From NCBI GenBank assembly GCA_026708325.1, contig JAPOVC010000014.1, positions 248,001 through 312,000 on the forward strand: 64,000 nucleotides of DNA. Direction: 5' to 3'. Below are positions 25,784 through 33,763 of this stretch, one piece after another. Under the pieces are notes generated by a model, which worked only from the letters and a program-made list of their open reading frames with translations, did not search any database and was not told the DNA's origin. Source of the stretch: Anaerolineaceae bacterium. Its GTDB lineage: Bacteria > Chloroflexota > Anaerolineae > Aggregatilineales > Phototrophicaceae. The first letter of the stretch is position 1. Every line of letters begins with the position of its first letter. A program made the position numbers and the translations under genes.

Positions 25784-26705
25784 CCTGAATAGTCGTATTC
25801 CAGATTTGCACCGCGCCCGCTTCCTCCAGGGCCAGCGCCACATCGTCGGCACGGGACTCTTCCACCAACGCAATGACAACCCCGCCACGCCCGGCGCCGG
25901 AGAGTTTTGCGCCGGCGGCGCCGGCAGATCGTGCGGCGCAAACGAGATCGTCAAGCAGGGGCGAGGAAACACCGAGCTTGCCAAGCAGTGCGTGATTGTC
26001 GTACATCAGGGCGCCGAGCGCAGGCGGCTGCATGCAAGCCAGGGCTCGCGAGGCCCTGTGGACTATGGCACCAATGTCCTCAAGAATCATGGCTGTCTCT
26101 TCCGGATGCAGTTGCAATTGCTCGCGGACGGCGCTGACCGGAATATGGGTGGCGCAGCGATCGCCGCTGTCCGCAACCAGCAACTGAAACGGTCGTGCTA
26201 TGCGAACCGGCAAGGGCTCCATTCCCCTGGTGAAACAGAGCGCACTTTCATGAACAATGACGGTGTTGTCGATGCCGCTTGGCGTGCCATGAAAGAGGGT
26301 CTCTGTTTCGAATACGATGTCGTTCACCTCGGCAGCACTGATCGACCGGCCGGCATGCCTTGCGAGGGCGCGGGTGAGCGCAGTCGCGATTGCCGCGCCA
26401 CTGCCAAGGCCACAGGCCTGCGGGATTCCTGAATCCAGCAGGACAGAAACCTCCCGAGCATCAATCCGGAGGCGGCACAGGATAGTCAGAAGCACTTGCA
26501 GCAGCAGTGGATCACTTCTCTTCGGCAAATGCGGCGCTGCCAGCAGGGTTCCATTGACGGAGCGAAACTCCAGCGCCGTGGCGCTTTCCCTGATCGTTAT
26601 CTGTGCGCGCAAGGCGGGGAAGGGCAGGGCGATCGCCGGTTGCCCGTGCACGACAGCATGTTCGCCAAACAGGATTATTTTGGCCGGGGCGCTTTCGCGA
26701 ATCAC
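25773..26705 (-). CDS. mvk: Mevalonate kinase
   Basis: Mevalonate kinase (GHMP family) phosphorylates mevalonate in the mevalonate route to isoprenoids. The 310-residue product starts with SAPAKIILFGEHAVVHGQPAIA, whose N-terminal K and GEH motif are typical of the enzyme. It has the GHMP ATP motif PQACGLGSGAAIATA near 95, the GTPSGIDNTV element near 142 and the C-terminal GAKLSGAGRGG near 265. The start is GTG at 26705, overlapping the UbiA gene stop (GTGA), so the two isoprenoid genes are coupled. Other mevalonate pathway genes are not in the window. Some Chloroflexota use this pathway. Confidence 0.88.
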   Translation of the reverse strand: MIRESAPAKIILFGEHAVVHGQPAIALPFPALRAQITIRESATALEFRSVNGTLLAAPHLPKRSDPLLLQVLLTILCRLRIDAREVSVLLDSGIPQACGLGSGAAIATALTRALARHAGRSISAAEVNDIVFETETLFHGTPSGIDNTVIVHESALCFTRGMEPLPVRIARPFQLLVADSGDRCATHIPVSAVREQLQLHPEETAMILEDIGAIVHRASRALACMQPPALGALMYDNHALLGKLGVSSPLLDDLVCAARSAGAAGAKLSGAGRGGVVIALVEESRADDVALALEEAGAVQIWNTTIQATN

Positions 26706-27619
26706 GGGATTACCAGGCCCGGGACATACAGGATCACCAGAAAGCTGATTGCCCACAGCACTATCGCCAGTTGCAAGGGGCGATCCATGGACAGCAATTC
26801 GTCGGGCGCTGCAAGCGATTCTTTTACGTGAATGAGCCAGAGATAACGGAGCAGTCCGTAAAGTACGAAGGGAATCGTGATCAGTGCGCTGTTCGTATTG
26901 GCCACGCGGATGGTCTCCGCTTCAGCGGCATAGAGCAGGTAGGCGATGAAGGTGCTGGTCATGACAAAAAGCAACATGTCATCGAGCAGGGCCAGGTTGT
27001 AGTGTCGAAAGGCGATCCTGATTTCAGCGGCCTTGTCAGCCAGCAGGAGCAATTCCTGGCGGCGCTTGGCGACAGCCAGAAACAGGGCAAGCAATGCGCT
27101 GCAAATATAGAGCCAGGGAGAAAAACTGCTGACCTCAACAATGACGACACCGGCAAGTACGCGCAACACGAAACCCGCTGTAATGCTCAGGAGATCGATG
27201 AGCGCAACATTGCGCAACCAGCGCACGTAAAGCAACTGCAGCACGAGATAGCCGATGAACACCAGCATCAGCCCTGAATCGAGCAATAGAGAGCCGAAAA
27301 GGGCCACAACAATCAGCAACAGGGCCGACAAACGGGATTGGCCTGGTGTGATTTCCCCGGACGCCAACGGCCTCAATCGCTTGATCGGGTGTTTGCGGTC
27401 CGACTCCAGGTCCTCCAGGTCATTGAGCAGATATACGCTGCTGGTCACCATGCAAAGCAACACAAACCCAATGACAACTTCCCCGAGAAACGTGCCTTGC
27501 AACAACTTGCCATCAAATACCAGACCGGCAAAGATGAGCAGGTTCTTGCTCCATTGACCGGGCCGCATTGCGCGCCAGATCGAGTTGAACGTGCGCATGG
27601 GACCCCACAAGTCGGCCAT
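26702..27619 (-). CDS. UbiA-family prenyltransferase, decaprenyl-phosphate phosphoribosyltransferase-like
   Basis: An integral membrane prenyltransferase of 305 residues with about nine helices. The motif RPGQWSKNLLIFAG (about 18-31) and the catalytic NDLEDLESDRKHPIKRLRP (about 68-86), ending in LASGEI, match UbiA enzymes of the decaprenyl-phosphate 5-phosphoribosyltransferase type. Those enzymes attach a phosphoribosyl group to a polyprenyl phosphate in arabinan precursor synthesis. Substrate assignment is by motif only. ATG at 27619 (MADLWG) lies about nine bases after a TATACT -10 box, giving a nearly leaderless mRNA; ATG at 27598 is an alternative start. Coupling to mevalonate kinase links polyprenyl supply and use. 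Confidence 0.82.
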   Translation of the reverse strand: MADLWGPMRTFNSIWRAMRPGQWSKNLLIFAGLVFDGKLLQGTFLGEVVIGFVLLCMVTSSVYLLNDLEDLESDRKHPIKRLRPLASGEITPGQSRLSALLLIVVALFGSLLLDSGLMLVFIGYLVLQLLYVRWLRNVALIDLLSITAGFVLRVLAGVVIVEVSSFSPWLYICSALLALFLAVAKRRQELLLLADKAAEIRIAFRHYNLALLDDMLLFVMTSTFIAYLLYAAEAETIRVANTNSALITIPFVLYGLLRYLWLIHVKESLAAPDELLSMDRPLQLAIVLWAISFLVILYVPGLVIP

Positions 27620-27628
27620 CGCGCCGCA

Positions 27629-27634
27629 AGTATA
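27629..27634 (-). promoter_or_regulatory. -10 box of the ubiA-like/mvk operon
   Basis: Minus-strand TATACT only nine bases before the ATG at 27619, implying a zero- to three-base 5' leader. The -35 region is weak. Confidence 0.5.
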
Positions 27635-27716
27635 GCGCAGCGCGACCTGGTTTCTGGATGCCGGCAACTTCAATCCCGCCGCCCGGAACTTCCAATCCCG
27701 GGTTCAACAGTTCCTG

Positions 27717-27722
27717 TATAAT
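27717..27722 (+). promoter_or_regulatory. -10 box of rseP
   Basis: A consensus TATAAT preceded by CTG, about 35 bases before the rseP ATG at 27757. No good -35 box at the usual distance. Confidence 0.5.
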
Positions 27723-27756
27723 GGGCGGAGAAGCGTCTTGTTGCATTTGAGGTGGC

Positions 27757-29193
27757 ATGCTGGAGTTTCTTGTCGGCAACAATACACTCTCGACAATCGT
27801 GGCCTTTGGCCTTGTCCTGATACCGGCAATCTTCATCCATGAAGCCGGGCACTTTTTGGCGGCAAGGGCTGCAGGAATCGCGATTCTCGAATTTGGTATC
27901 GGCTTTCCTCCCCGCGCATGCATCCTCGGCCGTCGTGGCGCCACACTTTACACGCTGAACTGGCTGCCCATCGGGGGTTTCGTGCGTCCGCTTGGCGAAT
28001 CTTTCGTTCACCCGCAAGGGGAAGAAGCCCTGGACGCCGACCGCAGACGTTTGCGGCTTGAAATGAGCGAATCCGGCGCGACTACAGGCCGATTGCTCGC
28101 GCTGAATGAAGCCGGGCCGCTGGCCCGCATTCTGTTCATGGCCGCCGGTTCGGCTGCCAATCTGTTGACTGCCACCCTGCTCTTCGTTCTGGTTGGCCTG
28201 GTCGGGATCCCGACCATCGTCGGAGGCAGTGCGGGCATCGTTGCTGTTTCCGGAAACAGCGATAGCCGATGGAACGATTTTCGGCAGGACGAACACATAA
28301 CGCTTCTCGACGGGCAGTATTTTGAAAGCGCAGAAGAATTGTTGTCGCGCCTTGTTATGTTGCAGGGAGAAACAGCTTCCCTGACGGTGACAGGGGCAGG
28401 AAAAGAAAGGGAGGTCCGCATACCGGTTTCAGACCTGCAACCGGACAGTCAGGTGTTTGTCGTGCAGGTGGCTTCGGCATCGCCGGCTGAAAGGGCGGGA
28501 ATAGTGCCGGCGGACAGAATCGTTGCGCTAAACGGTCAGGAAATCAAAGGGTTTTCGGACCTGCCGGACCACATGCAGACGAATGGATCTGAGGAAATCG
28601 TCCTGACAATTGAGCGGGGCGATAATCGCCTGGACCTTGCCCTGACCCCGCGGCTCAATCCGCCTGAAGGGGAGGGCGCCATCGGCATTGGCATCGTAGC
28701 CGCATGGAATCTGGACGGGCTGGTGCTGGTGGAAGGTGGCTGGCAGGAAGGGATCGCCCGTTTGTCGTTGCCTGAAGCCTTGCGTTTCAGTGTTGATCAA
28801 TTGCACTTGTTCATTCGAACCCTGGTGAACCTGCCCGGCCAACTGCTGTCCGGTTCCTTGCGGCCGGAGGAGACCAGGCTGATGAGTCCGCTGGCGATCA
28901 GCCAGGTGGGCGGACGATTCCTGCAGGACAGCATTGCAGAGAATCAACCCTATATCATTCTCAGCTTTGTCGCCCTGATTAGCATTGCCCTTGGGATCAC
29001 AAACCTGTTGCCCTTGCCGGCACTTGACGGAGGACGAATACTTTTTGTGCTTTACGAGTTGATTGTCGGACGCCCGGTCGCCCCTGAACGCGAGGGCATG
29101 GTTCACCTGTTTGGCATGGTGCTCCTGCTCTCGTTGATGTGCGTCACTATCGTCAATGACCTGATGAACCCGGTGACGACGTTGCTACCCTGA
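27757..29193 (+). CDS. rseP: Site-2 zinc metalloprotease RseP
   Basis: RseP/S2P proteases cut transmembrane substrates such as anti-sigma factors and signal-peptide remnants inside the membrane. The 478-residue protein shows the zinc motif HEAGH in IFIHEAGHFLAARAAG near residue 28. A PDZ domain follows (about 235-310, SPAERAGIVPADRIVALNGQ), then the third metal ligand region NLLPLPALDGGRI near 418. A further hydrophobic segment lies near 125. Length is within the family range. It is followed 13 bases later by a HEAT-repeat gene. The ribosome site GAGGTGG lies just upstream. Confidence 0.95.
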   Translation: MLEFLVGNNTLSTIVAFGLVLIPAIFIHEAGHFLAARAAGIAILEFGIGFPPRACILGRRGATLYTLNWLPIGGFVRPLGESFVHPQGEEALDADRRRLRLEMSESGATTGRLLALNEAGPLARILFMAAGSAANLLTATLLFVLVGLVGIPTIVGGSAGIVAVSGNSDSRWNDFRQDEHITLLDGQYFESAEELLSRLVMLQGETASLTVTGAGKEREVRIPVSDLQPDSQVFVVQVASASPAERAGIVPADRIVALNGQEIKGFSDLPDHMQTNGSEEIVLTIERGDNRLDLALTPRLNPPEGEGAIGIGIVAAWNLDGLVLVEGGWQEGIARLSLPEALRFSVDQLHLFIRTLVNLPGQLLSGSLRPEETRLMSPLAISQVGGRFLQDSIAENQPYIILSFVALISIALGITNLLPLPALDGGRILFVLYELIVGRPVAPEREGMVHLFGMVLLLSLMCVTIVNDLMNPVTTLLP

Positions 29194-29206
29194 TGGAGAA
29201 ACAGGG

Positions 29207-30193
29207 ATGAAGGCTGAAATCGACGCAACCGGGAACCCGGGTTCCGGCCAACGCCCCGGCATTGAAGATGCCCTTTGTGCCCTGCGGCAATGGGACGGGG
29301 GCGTGCCAGGGCCAGCCATATTCTACGGCTTCTCGGACATGGACGACGTCGGTCTGGAGCGCTTTGGCCTGGTCTGGCAGGAACTGCAGCCGGCTCGCCG
29401 CGCCAGTCTGTTACGCCATCTGACGGAGGCGGGCGAAAGCAACGTTGATCTGAATTACCGGGCGCCGGGGATGCTGGCGCTCAGGGACCCTGCGGTGGCC
29501 GTGCGCAGGGCGGCCATTGAGCTTCTGTGGGAGGACGAATCAAGGGAATTGTTGAGAGAGCTACTGGCCCTGGCTCAAGGGGACCAGGCCTTGTCCGTGC
29601 GAAGTGCCGCCGCCAGCGCACTTGGACGCTACGTGCTGGCCGCCGAGCTGGGCAAACTCGAGAGTCGCGGGGGCGAGGCAGTGCAGCAGGTATTGAGTGA
29701 CCTGTGGCTGGACCGCGAGGAAGACAGCGAGCTACGCAGACGCGCACTGGAGTCTTTGGCCAACTCAAGTGCAGCGATAGTGCCCGGGGCAATACTGGAG
29801 GCGTGGCGTAGTGACGACCATGAATTGCGCGCCAGTGCGCTCTACGCCATGGGTCGCAGCTGCGACCAGCGCTGGGAAGAAATCGTTTTGGATGCCTTGA
29901 GGGATGAAGACCCGGCACTGCGTTACGAGGCAGTTCGGGCCTGTGGCGACCTGGAAATCCTCACGGCTGTGCCCGTGCTGGGTGAATTGCTGCAGGATCA
30001 GGATGCAGAGATTCGTGGCGCGGCGATTCAGGCATTGGGCGAAACGGGTGGAGCCCGCGCGATTTCGCTGCTGCAACAACTGGCAGCGGAGGCTGAAGAA
30101 GAATCAGATGAAATGTTGCTGGAAGCCGTGGAGGAAGCGCTGGAACACGCAAGTTTCGGAAATCTGGACCTGAATCCTGATTTCGGAAAGTAA
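29207..30193 (+). CDS. HEAT-repeat protein
   Basis: The 328-residue acidic protein consists of tandem HEAT/PBS-lyase-type repeats. Recurring elements are VRRAAIELLWED, VRSAAASALGRYV, LRRRALESLANS, LRASALYAMGRS, LRYEAVRACGDL and IRGAAIQALGETG, spaced about 30-35 residues apart. Such repeats form a superhelical scaffold for protein-protein contacts; no catalytic domain is seen. It has no signal peptide. It is very probably co-transcribed with rseP (13-base gap) and may bind a partner of that protease, but this is inference. It ends five bases before a convergent SCP2 gene. Confidence 0.85.
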   Translation: MKAEIDATGNPGSGQRPGIEDALCALRQWDGGVPGPAIFYGFSDMDDVGLERFGLVWQELQPARRASLLRHLTEAGESNVDLNYRAPGMLALRDPAVAVRRAAIELLWEDESRELLRELLALAQGDQALSVRSAAASALGRYVLAAELGKLESRGGEAVQQVLSDLWLDREEDSELRRRALESLANSSAAIVPGAILEAWRSDDHELRASALYAMGRSCDQRWEEIVLDALRDEDPALRYEAVRACGDLEILTAVPVLGELLQDQDAEIRGAAIQALGETGGARAISLLQQLAAEAEEESDEMLLEAVEEALEHASFGNLDLNPDFGK

Positions 30194-30197
30194 GGTT

Positions 30198-30530
30198 TTA
30201 CGCTGAACCCAGCAGGGTCTGAAGTTTCAGTGCGAGATTCATGTTGCCCTGAATTTTGAGGCGACCGCTCATGAAAGCCTGCATGGGATTTAGTTCGCCG
30301 TCTACCAGAGCCGCCCAGTCATCCGCCAGCGCCAAAAGCGTCATTTCCGGGTTTTCGGCCGGTCCGGTCCCGCTCAGGACTTCGCCTTCGCCCACCTTGA
30401 CCCAGTAAAGCCCGCCATTGTCGCCGTCGAGGTCAAATTGAATGGTGGCATTCAGGTCATCCGTCACTGCCGGATCCAGATTGTTGGCGATGTCCTCAAA
30501 AATCTGGGCAATCTCCTGTTTGCTCGCCAT
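30198..30530 (-). CDS. SCP2 sterol-transfer family protein
   Basis: A small 110-residue SCP2-like protein. The fold is suggested by LNATIQFDLDGDNGGLYWVKVGEG in the middle (listed as separate strands), by MTLLALADDWAALVDGELNP, and by the typical MQAFMSGRLKIQGNMNLALKL C-terminal helix. SCP2 domains bind hydrophobic lipid-like ligands; bacterial single-domain versions have no settled role. ATG at 30530 is preceded by AGGAGG at good spacing. It is a single gene flanked by convergent and divergent neighbours. Confidence 0.85.
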   Translation of the reverse strand: MASKQEIAQIFEDIANNLDPAVTDDLNATIQFDLDGDNGGLYWVKVGEGEVLSGTGPAENPEMTLLALADDWAALVDGELNPMQAFMSGRLKIQGNMNLALKLQTLLGSA

Positions 30531-30580
30531 TCAGACCTCCTGCAATTTACACTCCGTCAATATATCACCGATGGCGGGAT

Positions 30581-30589
30581 TGGTATACT
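30581..30589 (+). promoter_or_regulatory. Extended -10 promoter of the TolB-like gene
   Basis: TGGTATACT: TG one base before TATACT (30584-30589), an extended -10 element, about 35 bases before the ATG at 30624. Confidence 0.5.
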
Positions 30590-30623
30590 CTGAAATCAGC
30601 CAGAAGAGGGGACGGAGCGCGCG

Positions 30624-31892
30624 ATGCGACCAGTGTGGTTGACCTTTGCTCTTTGCCTGCTGCTGATGTTGGCTGGCGTCGTTTCAGGGCAGGAATCGGC
30701 GCGGGGACACATCGCCTGGCTTGATACGAACTACAACCTGTGGCGCTATGATGCCGCGCAGGAACTTCAGGTCCAGTTGACTCGTGACAGCGCCGATCTT
30801 CGCCGATATTTGTGGCCCACCTGGTCACGTGACGGACGCCTGGCCTGGTTCGGCCATGAAATTGTCGATGGCAAACTGGTCTTCACAGCGTGGGTCCAGC
30901 TTAAGCCAGGCGCGTCGGCGCGCCAGATCTACCTGGGCGCTGAAGCCTTCAACTACGCTTACTGGTCACCGGAAGACTGCGCCGACGAACCGGAGTGTCG
31001 CGTACTGGCCCTGTTGCTGAGTAGCAACGCCCAGGGCATGTTCGTGGAACTGGTCAGGGATTCGCCCGCGACAGCCGGCGGCAGTGTCCGCCTGCGGGGA
31101 GGCCCGCCTTTCTACTTCAGCTGGAGCCCGGACGGCGGCCGTTTGTTGCTGCAACGCAACAATCGTCGCTTCGACATTTACGACGTGTCCAGGGATCGAA
31201 TTCAGGCCACTCTTGATGCCGTGCCTGGAAGAATCCAGGCTCCTCAGTGGTCGCCTGTTGATGATCGCCTCTTGCTGGGAGTGAGACAGCCCGATGGCCG
31301 CAGCGCCCTGGTCGTGCAAGACGGAGAAGACAGTCTGCCGCTGGCCGAAGGCCTGCCTGGTGCAGTGGCCTTCAACTGGTCTCCGGATGGTCGACACGTC
31401 GCCTGGCGCGAACAGGGGACCAATGGATATGGACCGCTGGTTGTTTCGGACGCTACAAACGGTGAACGCCTGACCGGTAGTCTGACAGATGGCGTACTGG
31501 CCTTTGTCTGGGCCCCCAATGGCAAGCGCATTGCCTGGCTGGAATTTGACATCCCGGTACGAAACGTCAGCGCTTCATCCGGTAACGGACTCCTGGCCCA
31601 GGCGGCAACGTCATTTCCGCGGCTGCGCTGGCGCTTGCTGAATCTGGAGAGCGGTGAGACCCTGGCCAGCCCGCCTTTCTTGCCGACGCAGGAAATGCTC
31701 TATTACATCACCTATTTCGACCAGTTTGCGCAAAGCCATCGCCTTTGGTCACCGGACAGCCGCCAGCTGGTCTATGGCGAATTGCGCCAGGGCGGTCCTC
31801 TCGTGCAATTGCTAAACGTCGATCGCATGAGTGACGGTCCGACGACCCTGGCGCCGGGCTGGATCGGCATCTGGGACTACGGCAAGCCGTGA
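30624..31892 (+). CDS. Secreted TolB-like beta-propeller protein
   Basis: The 422-residue product has a signal peptide (about 1-22, cut near VVSGQ). About six WD40/TolB-type blades follow, each with the sequence pattern W-S-x-D-G-R: PTWSRDGRLAWFG, FSWSPDGGRLLL, PQWSPVDDRLLL, FNWSPDGRHVAWRE, FVWAPNGKRIAWLE and LWSPDSRQLVYGE. Such propellers are usually exported scaffolds. No enzymatic residues are evident. The stop overlaps the next gene (SH3 protein) by four bases, suggesting that the two are made together and act at the cell surface. Confidence 0.82.
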   Translation: MRPVWLTFALCLLLMLAGVVSGQESARGHIAWLDTNYNLWRYDAAQELQVQLTRDSADLRRYLWPTWSRDGRLAWFGHEIVDGKLVFTAWVQLKPGASARQIYLGAEAFNYAYWSPEDCADEPECRVLALLLSSNAQGMFVELVRDSPATAGGSVRLRGGPPFYFSWSPDGGRLLLQRNNRRFDIYDVSRDRIQATLDAVPGRIQAPQWSPVDDRLLLGVRQPDGRSALVVQDGEDSLPLAEGLPGAVAFNWSPDGRHVAWREQGTNGYGPLVVSDATNGERLTGSLTDGVLAFVWAPNGKRIAWLEFDIPVRNVSASSGNGLLAQAATSFPRLRWRLLNLESGETLASPPFLPTQEMLYYITYFDQFAQSHRLWSPDSRQLVYGELRQGGPLVQLLNVDRMSDGPTTLAPGWIGIWDYGKP

Positions 31893-32683
31893 GGCAACCC
31901 TCTCCCCCTTTTCTGCGATGCGCGATTCTGCTGGCCCTGTTTTTCTTGCCCCTGGCGACCAGGGCGCAAGAGATTGCCACGTCGACGCCGGTGCGGATCA
32001 ATATCCCTGAAGGGGGCGTGTCCGCCTTCTTGCCAGTCGCTTCACCGACTGCCACGTGGACCCCTACGCCTGCAATTGTCATGCTGGAGGCAAAGGCGGA
32101 AGCCGGCCCGGTCAATGTACGGGCGGACGCCGACATCGAATCAGATCGATTGGGAACTATTCAGGCCGGGGAGCTGTATCCCGTTCTGGGGCGCCGTTTC
32201 CGCTGGTTGCAGATCCAGTTTCTTTCCGCGCCGGACGGTCGTGCGTGGGTTTTCGAGGAGCTGGTGACCATAACTGGCGATGCAGGCAGCATTCCAAACC
32301 TGATCCTGGCAGCTCCGCCGGTGATTGCCGGGCCGCAGGTCGATGCGACCCGGACCCAGGCGGCCCTGACACTTACGCCAGGAGCCGTGCTGACGATGAC
32401 TGCCAGTGCGAGGATTCTGGACTTGCCAGGGCGAGAGGTGGACCTGTCGGCAGCTGAGGGAGGAGAGACCAGCGGTCGCAACAACCTGTTGCCAACCTAT
32501 ACCTTTCCTCCCAATCTTGTCTTGTCTACTGCCACCCCGCTTGATCAGACTGAAACGGAAACTCCGGAATCCCGGCAACAGGTGCCTGGAGTTCCGGAGC
32601 GTATACCGCCTGCCGTTCCGATTGCCTTGCTGGCTACGGGCGGCCTGCTGGGTCTGGTTCTGTATTCCCTGCGCAGCCGCTAG
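31889..32683 (+). CDS. Membrane-anchored SH3-domain protein
   Basis: The 264-residue protein has a signal peptide (about 1-24), a Thr/Pro spacer and one bacterial SH3 domain (about 70-130, GPVNVRADADIESDRLGTI and RFRWLQIQF). Low-complexity Thr-rich regions and a C-terminal membrane helix ending in basic residues (about 240-264) follow. It resembles sortase-independent surface anchoring with an outside SH3 domain, which typically contacts peptidoglycan or proteins. Start GTG at 31889 overlaps the TolB-like gene stop. No function is assigned beyond an envelope role. Confidence 0.75.
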   Translation: MRQPSPPFLRCAILLALFFLPLATRAQEIATSTPVRINIPEGGVSAFLPVASPTATWTPTPAIVMLEAKAEAGPVNVRADADIESDRLGTIQAGELYPVLGRRFRWLQIQFLSAPDGRAWVFEELVTITGDAGSIPNLILAAPPVIAGPQVDATRTQAALTLTPGAVLTMTASARILDLPGREVDLSAAEGGETSGRNNLLPTYTFPPNLVLSTATPLDQTETETPESRQQVPGVPERIPPAVPIALLATGGLLGLVLYSLRSR

Positions 32684-33088
32684 CTAGTGGCTGCAGGAGC
32701 CGCTTGAACAGCAGGCGTCACCAGCAGCACCTTCGTCGCTGCGGAAGGAATGGCCACAGCCGCAACTGGACACGGCATTGGGGTTATCGATGCGGAAACC
32801 GCCACCCATCAGGCTGTCGATGTAGTCGATGGTGGCGCCCTGCAAATACATCAGGCTGGTGGGATCGACCAACAGCCGCACGCCTTCAACCTCAACGACC
32901 CGATCGAAATCGCGGGCATTTTCCTCAAAGGCCATGCCATACTGCATGCCGGAACAGCCACCGCCGCTGACGAAAACCCGCAGCGCGTGGTTGGGAATCG
33001 AACGTTCGGTCAGCAGGTTCCGAATGACAGTAACGGCGTTGGGGGTAACACTAAGGACCGGGGCGTCAATCTGTATGGTATCAGCCAT
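32684..33088 (-). CDS. A-type iron-sulfur cluster carrier (ErpA/IscA family)
   Basis: A-type carriers bind and deliver Fe-S clusters to apoproteins. The 134-residue product has the HesB fold with the three conserved cysteines: one in SGGGCSGMQYG (about residue 48) and two in SSCGCGHSF (about 113-115). A further cysteine-rich tail, DACCSSGSCSH, follows the usual C terminus and is atypical; it could be an extra metal-binding patch. The start ATG at 33088 (MADTIQID) has GGGAG eight bases upstream; longer in-frame starts lack a ribosome site. No isc or suf genes adjoin it. Confidence 0.88.
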   Translation of the reverse strand: MADTIQIDAPVLSVTPNAVTVIRNLLTERSIPNHALRVFVSGGGCSGMQYGMAFEENARDFDRVVEVEGVRLLVDPTSLMYLQGATIDYIDSLMGGGFRIDNPNAVSSCGCGHSFRSDEGAAGDACCSSGSCSH

Positions 33089-33174
33089 CTTTTTTCTCCC
33101 GCCAAAGGCATCCACCCTATTGTAACGACATCTCTGCCTGCCGTCAATTTTTGCAAAAGACCACAAGCACTGTC

Positions 33175-33203
33175 TTGCAGGGGGAAATCTGCCTGACTAT
33201 ACT
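33175..33203 (+). promoter_or_regulatory. Promoter of greA
   Basis: TTGCAG (33175-33180), a 17-base spacer and TATACT (33198-33203) on the plus strand, about 48 bases before the GTG start. Confidence 0.7.
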
Positions 33204-33251
33204 GACTTCAGCAAACAGGTGTAAGGGTCGTTACCTGACAGGTAGAGAAAC

Positions 33252-33719
33252 GTGACAGAACCAGTCTGGTTAACTGCAGAAGGCAAGCTTGAATTGCAAC
33301 GCGAACTGACGCAGTTGCTAAACGTAAAACGGCCAGAGTTGGCGCGCAAACTCAAGGAAGCGGTGGCCCAGGGCGACCTCAAGGAAAATGCGGACTACCA
33401 TGACACGCGAGAGCAACAGGCATTTGTAGAAGGAAGAATCCAGTACCTGGAAGTGGTCCTGCGCCAGGCCAAAATCATCGATGAAGGGGAAAACCAGGGG
33501 TTGGTGCGTCTGGGTTCAGTCGTCACCATCCGCGAAATTGGCGAGCAGGAAGACGAGACCTACCGAATTGTGGGAGCCGCCGAGGCCAATCCTCGCGAAG
33601 GCAAGATTTCGCACGAAAGCCCTATCGGCAGGGCCCTGCTGGGTTCCATCAAGGGCAGCAAGGTGCATGTGCGCACCCCTGGCGGCGAAATGACCGTCCA
33701 AATCCTGAACATCGAATAG
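33252..33719 (+). CDS. greA: Transcription elongation factor GreA
   Basis: GreA stimulates transcript cleavage by backtracked RNA polymerase. The 155-residue protein has the N-terminal antiparallel coiled coil with GDLKENADYHDTREQQAFVEG (the acidic tip residues lie in this stretch, near 43-58). The C-terminal FKBP-like domain contains the signature ISHESPIGRALLG near 120. The length is standard. It starts with GTG at 33252, with AGG upstream. The leader contains the repeated CAGGT/ACCTG/CAGGT elements noted under findings. It converges with a hypothetical gene downstream. Confidence 0.95.
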   Translation: MTEPVWLTAEGKLELQRELTQLLNVKRPELARKLKEAVAQGDLKENADYHDTREQQAFVEGRIQYLEVVLRQAKIIDEGENQGLVRLGSVVTIREIGEQEDETYRIVGAAEANPREGKISHESPIGRALLGSIKGSKVHVRTPGGEMTVQILNIE

Positions 33720-33763
33720 GCGCGCGTTGTACGACGACAGTTCCCCTGTTTGCGGATTTTCCA

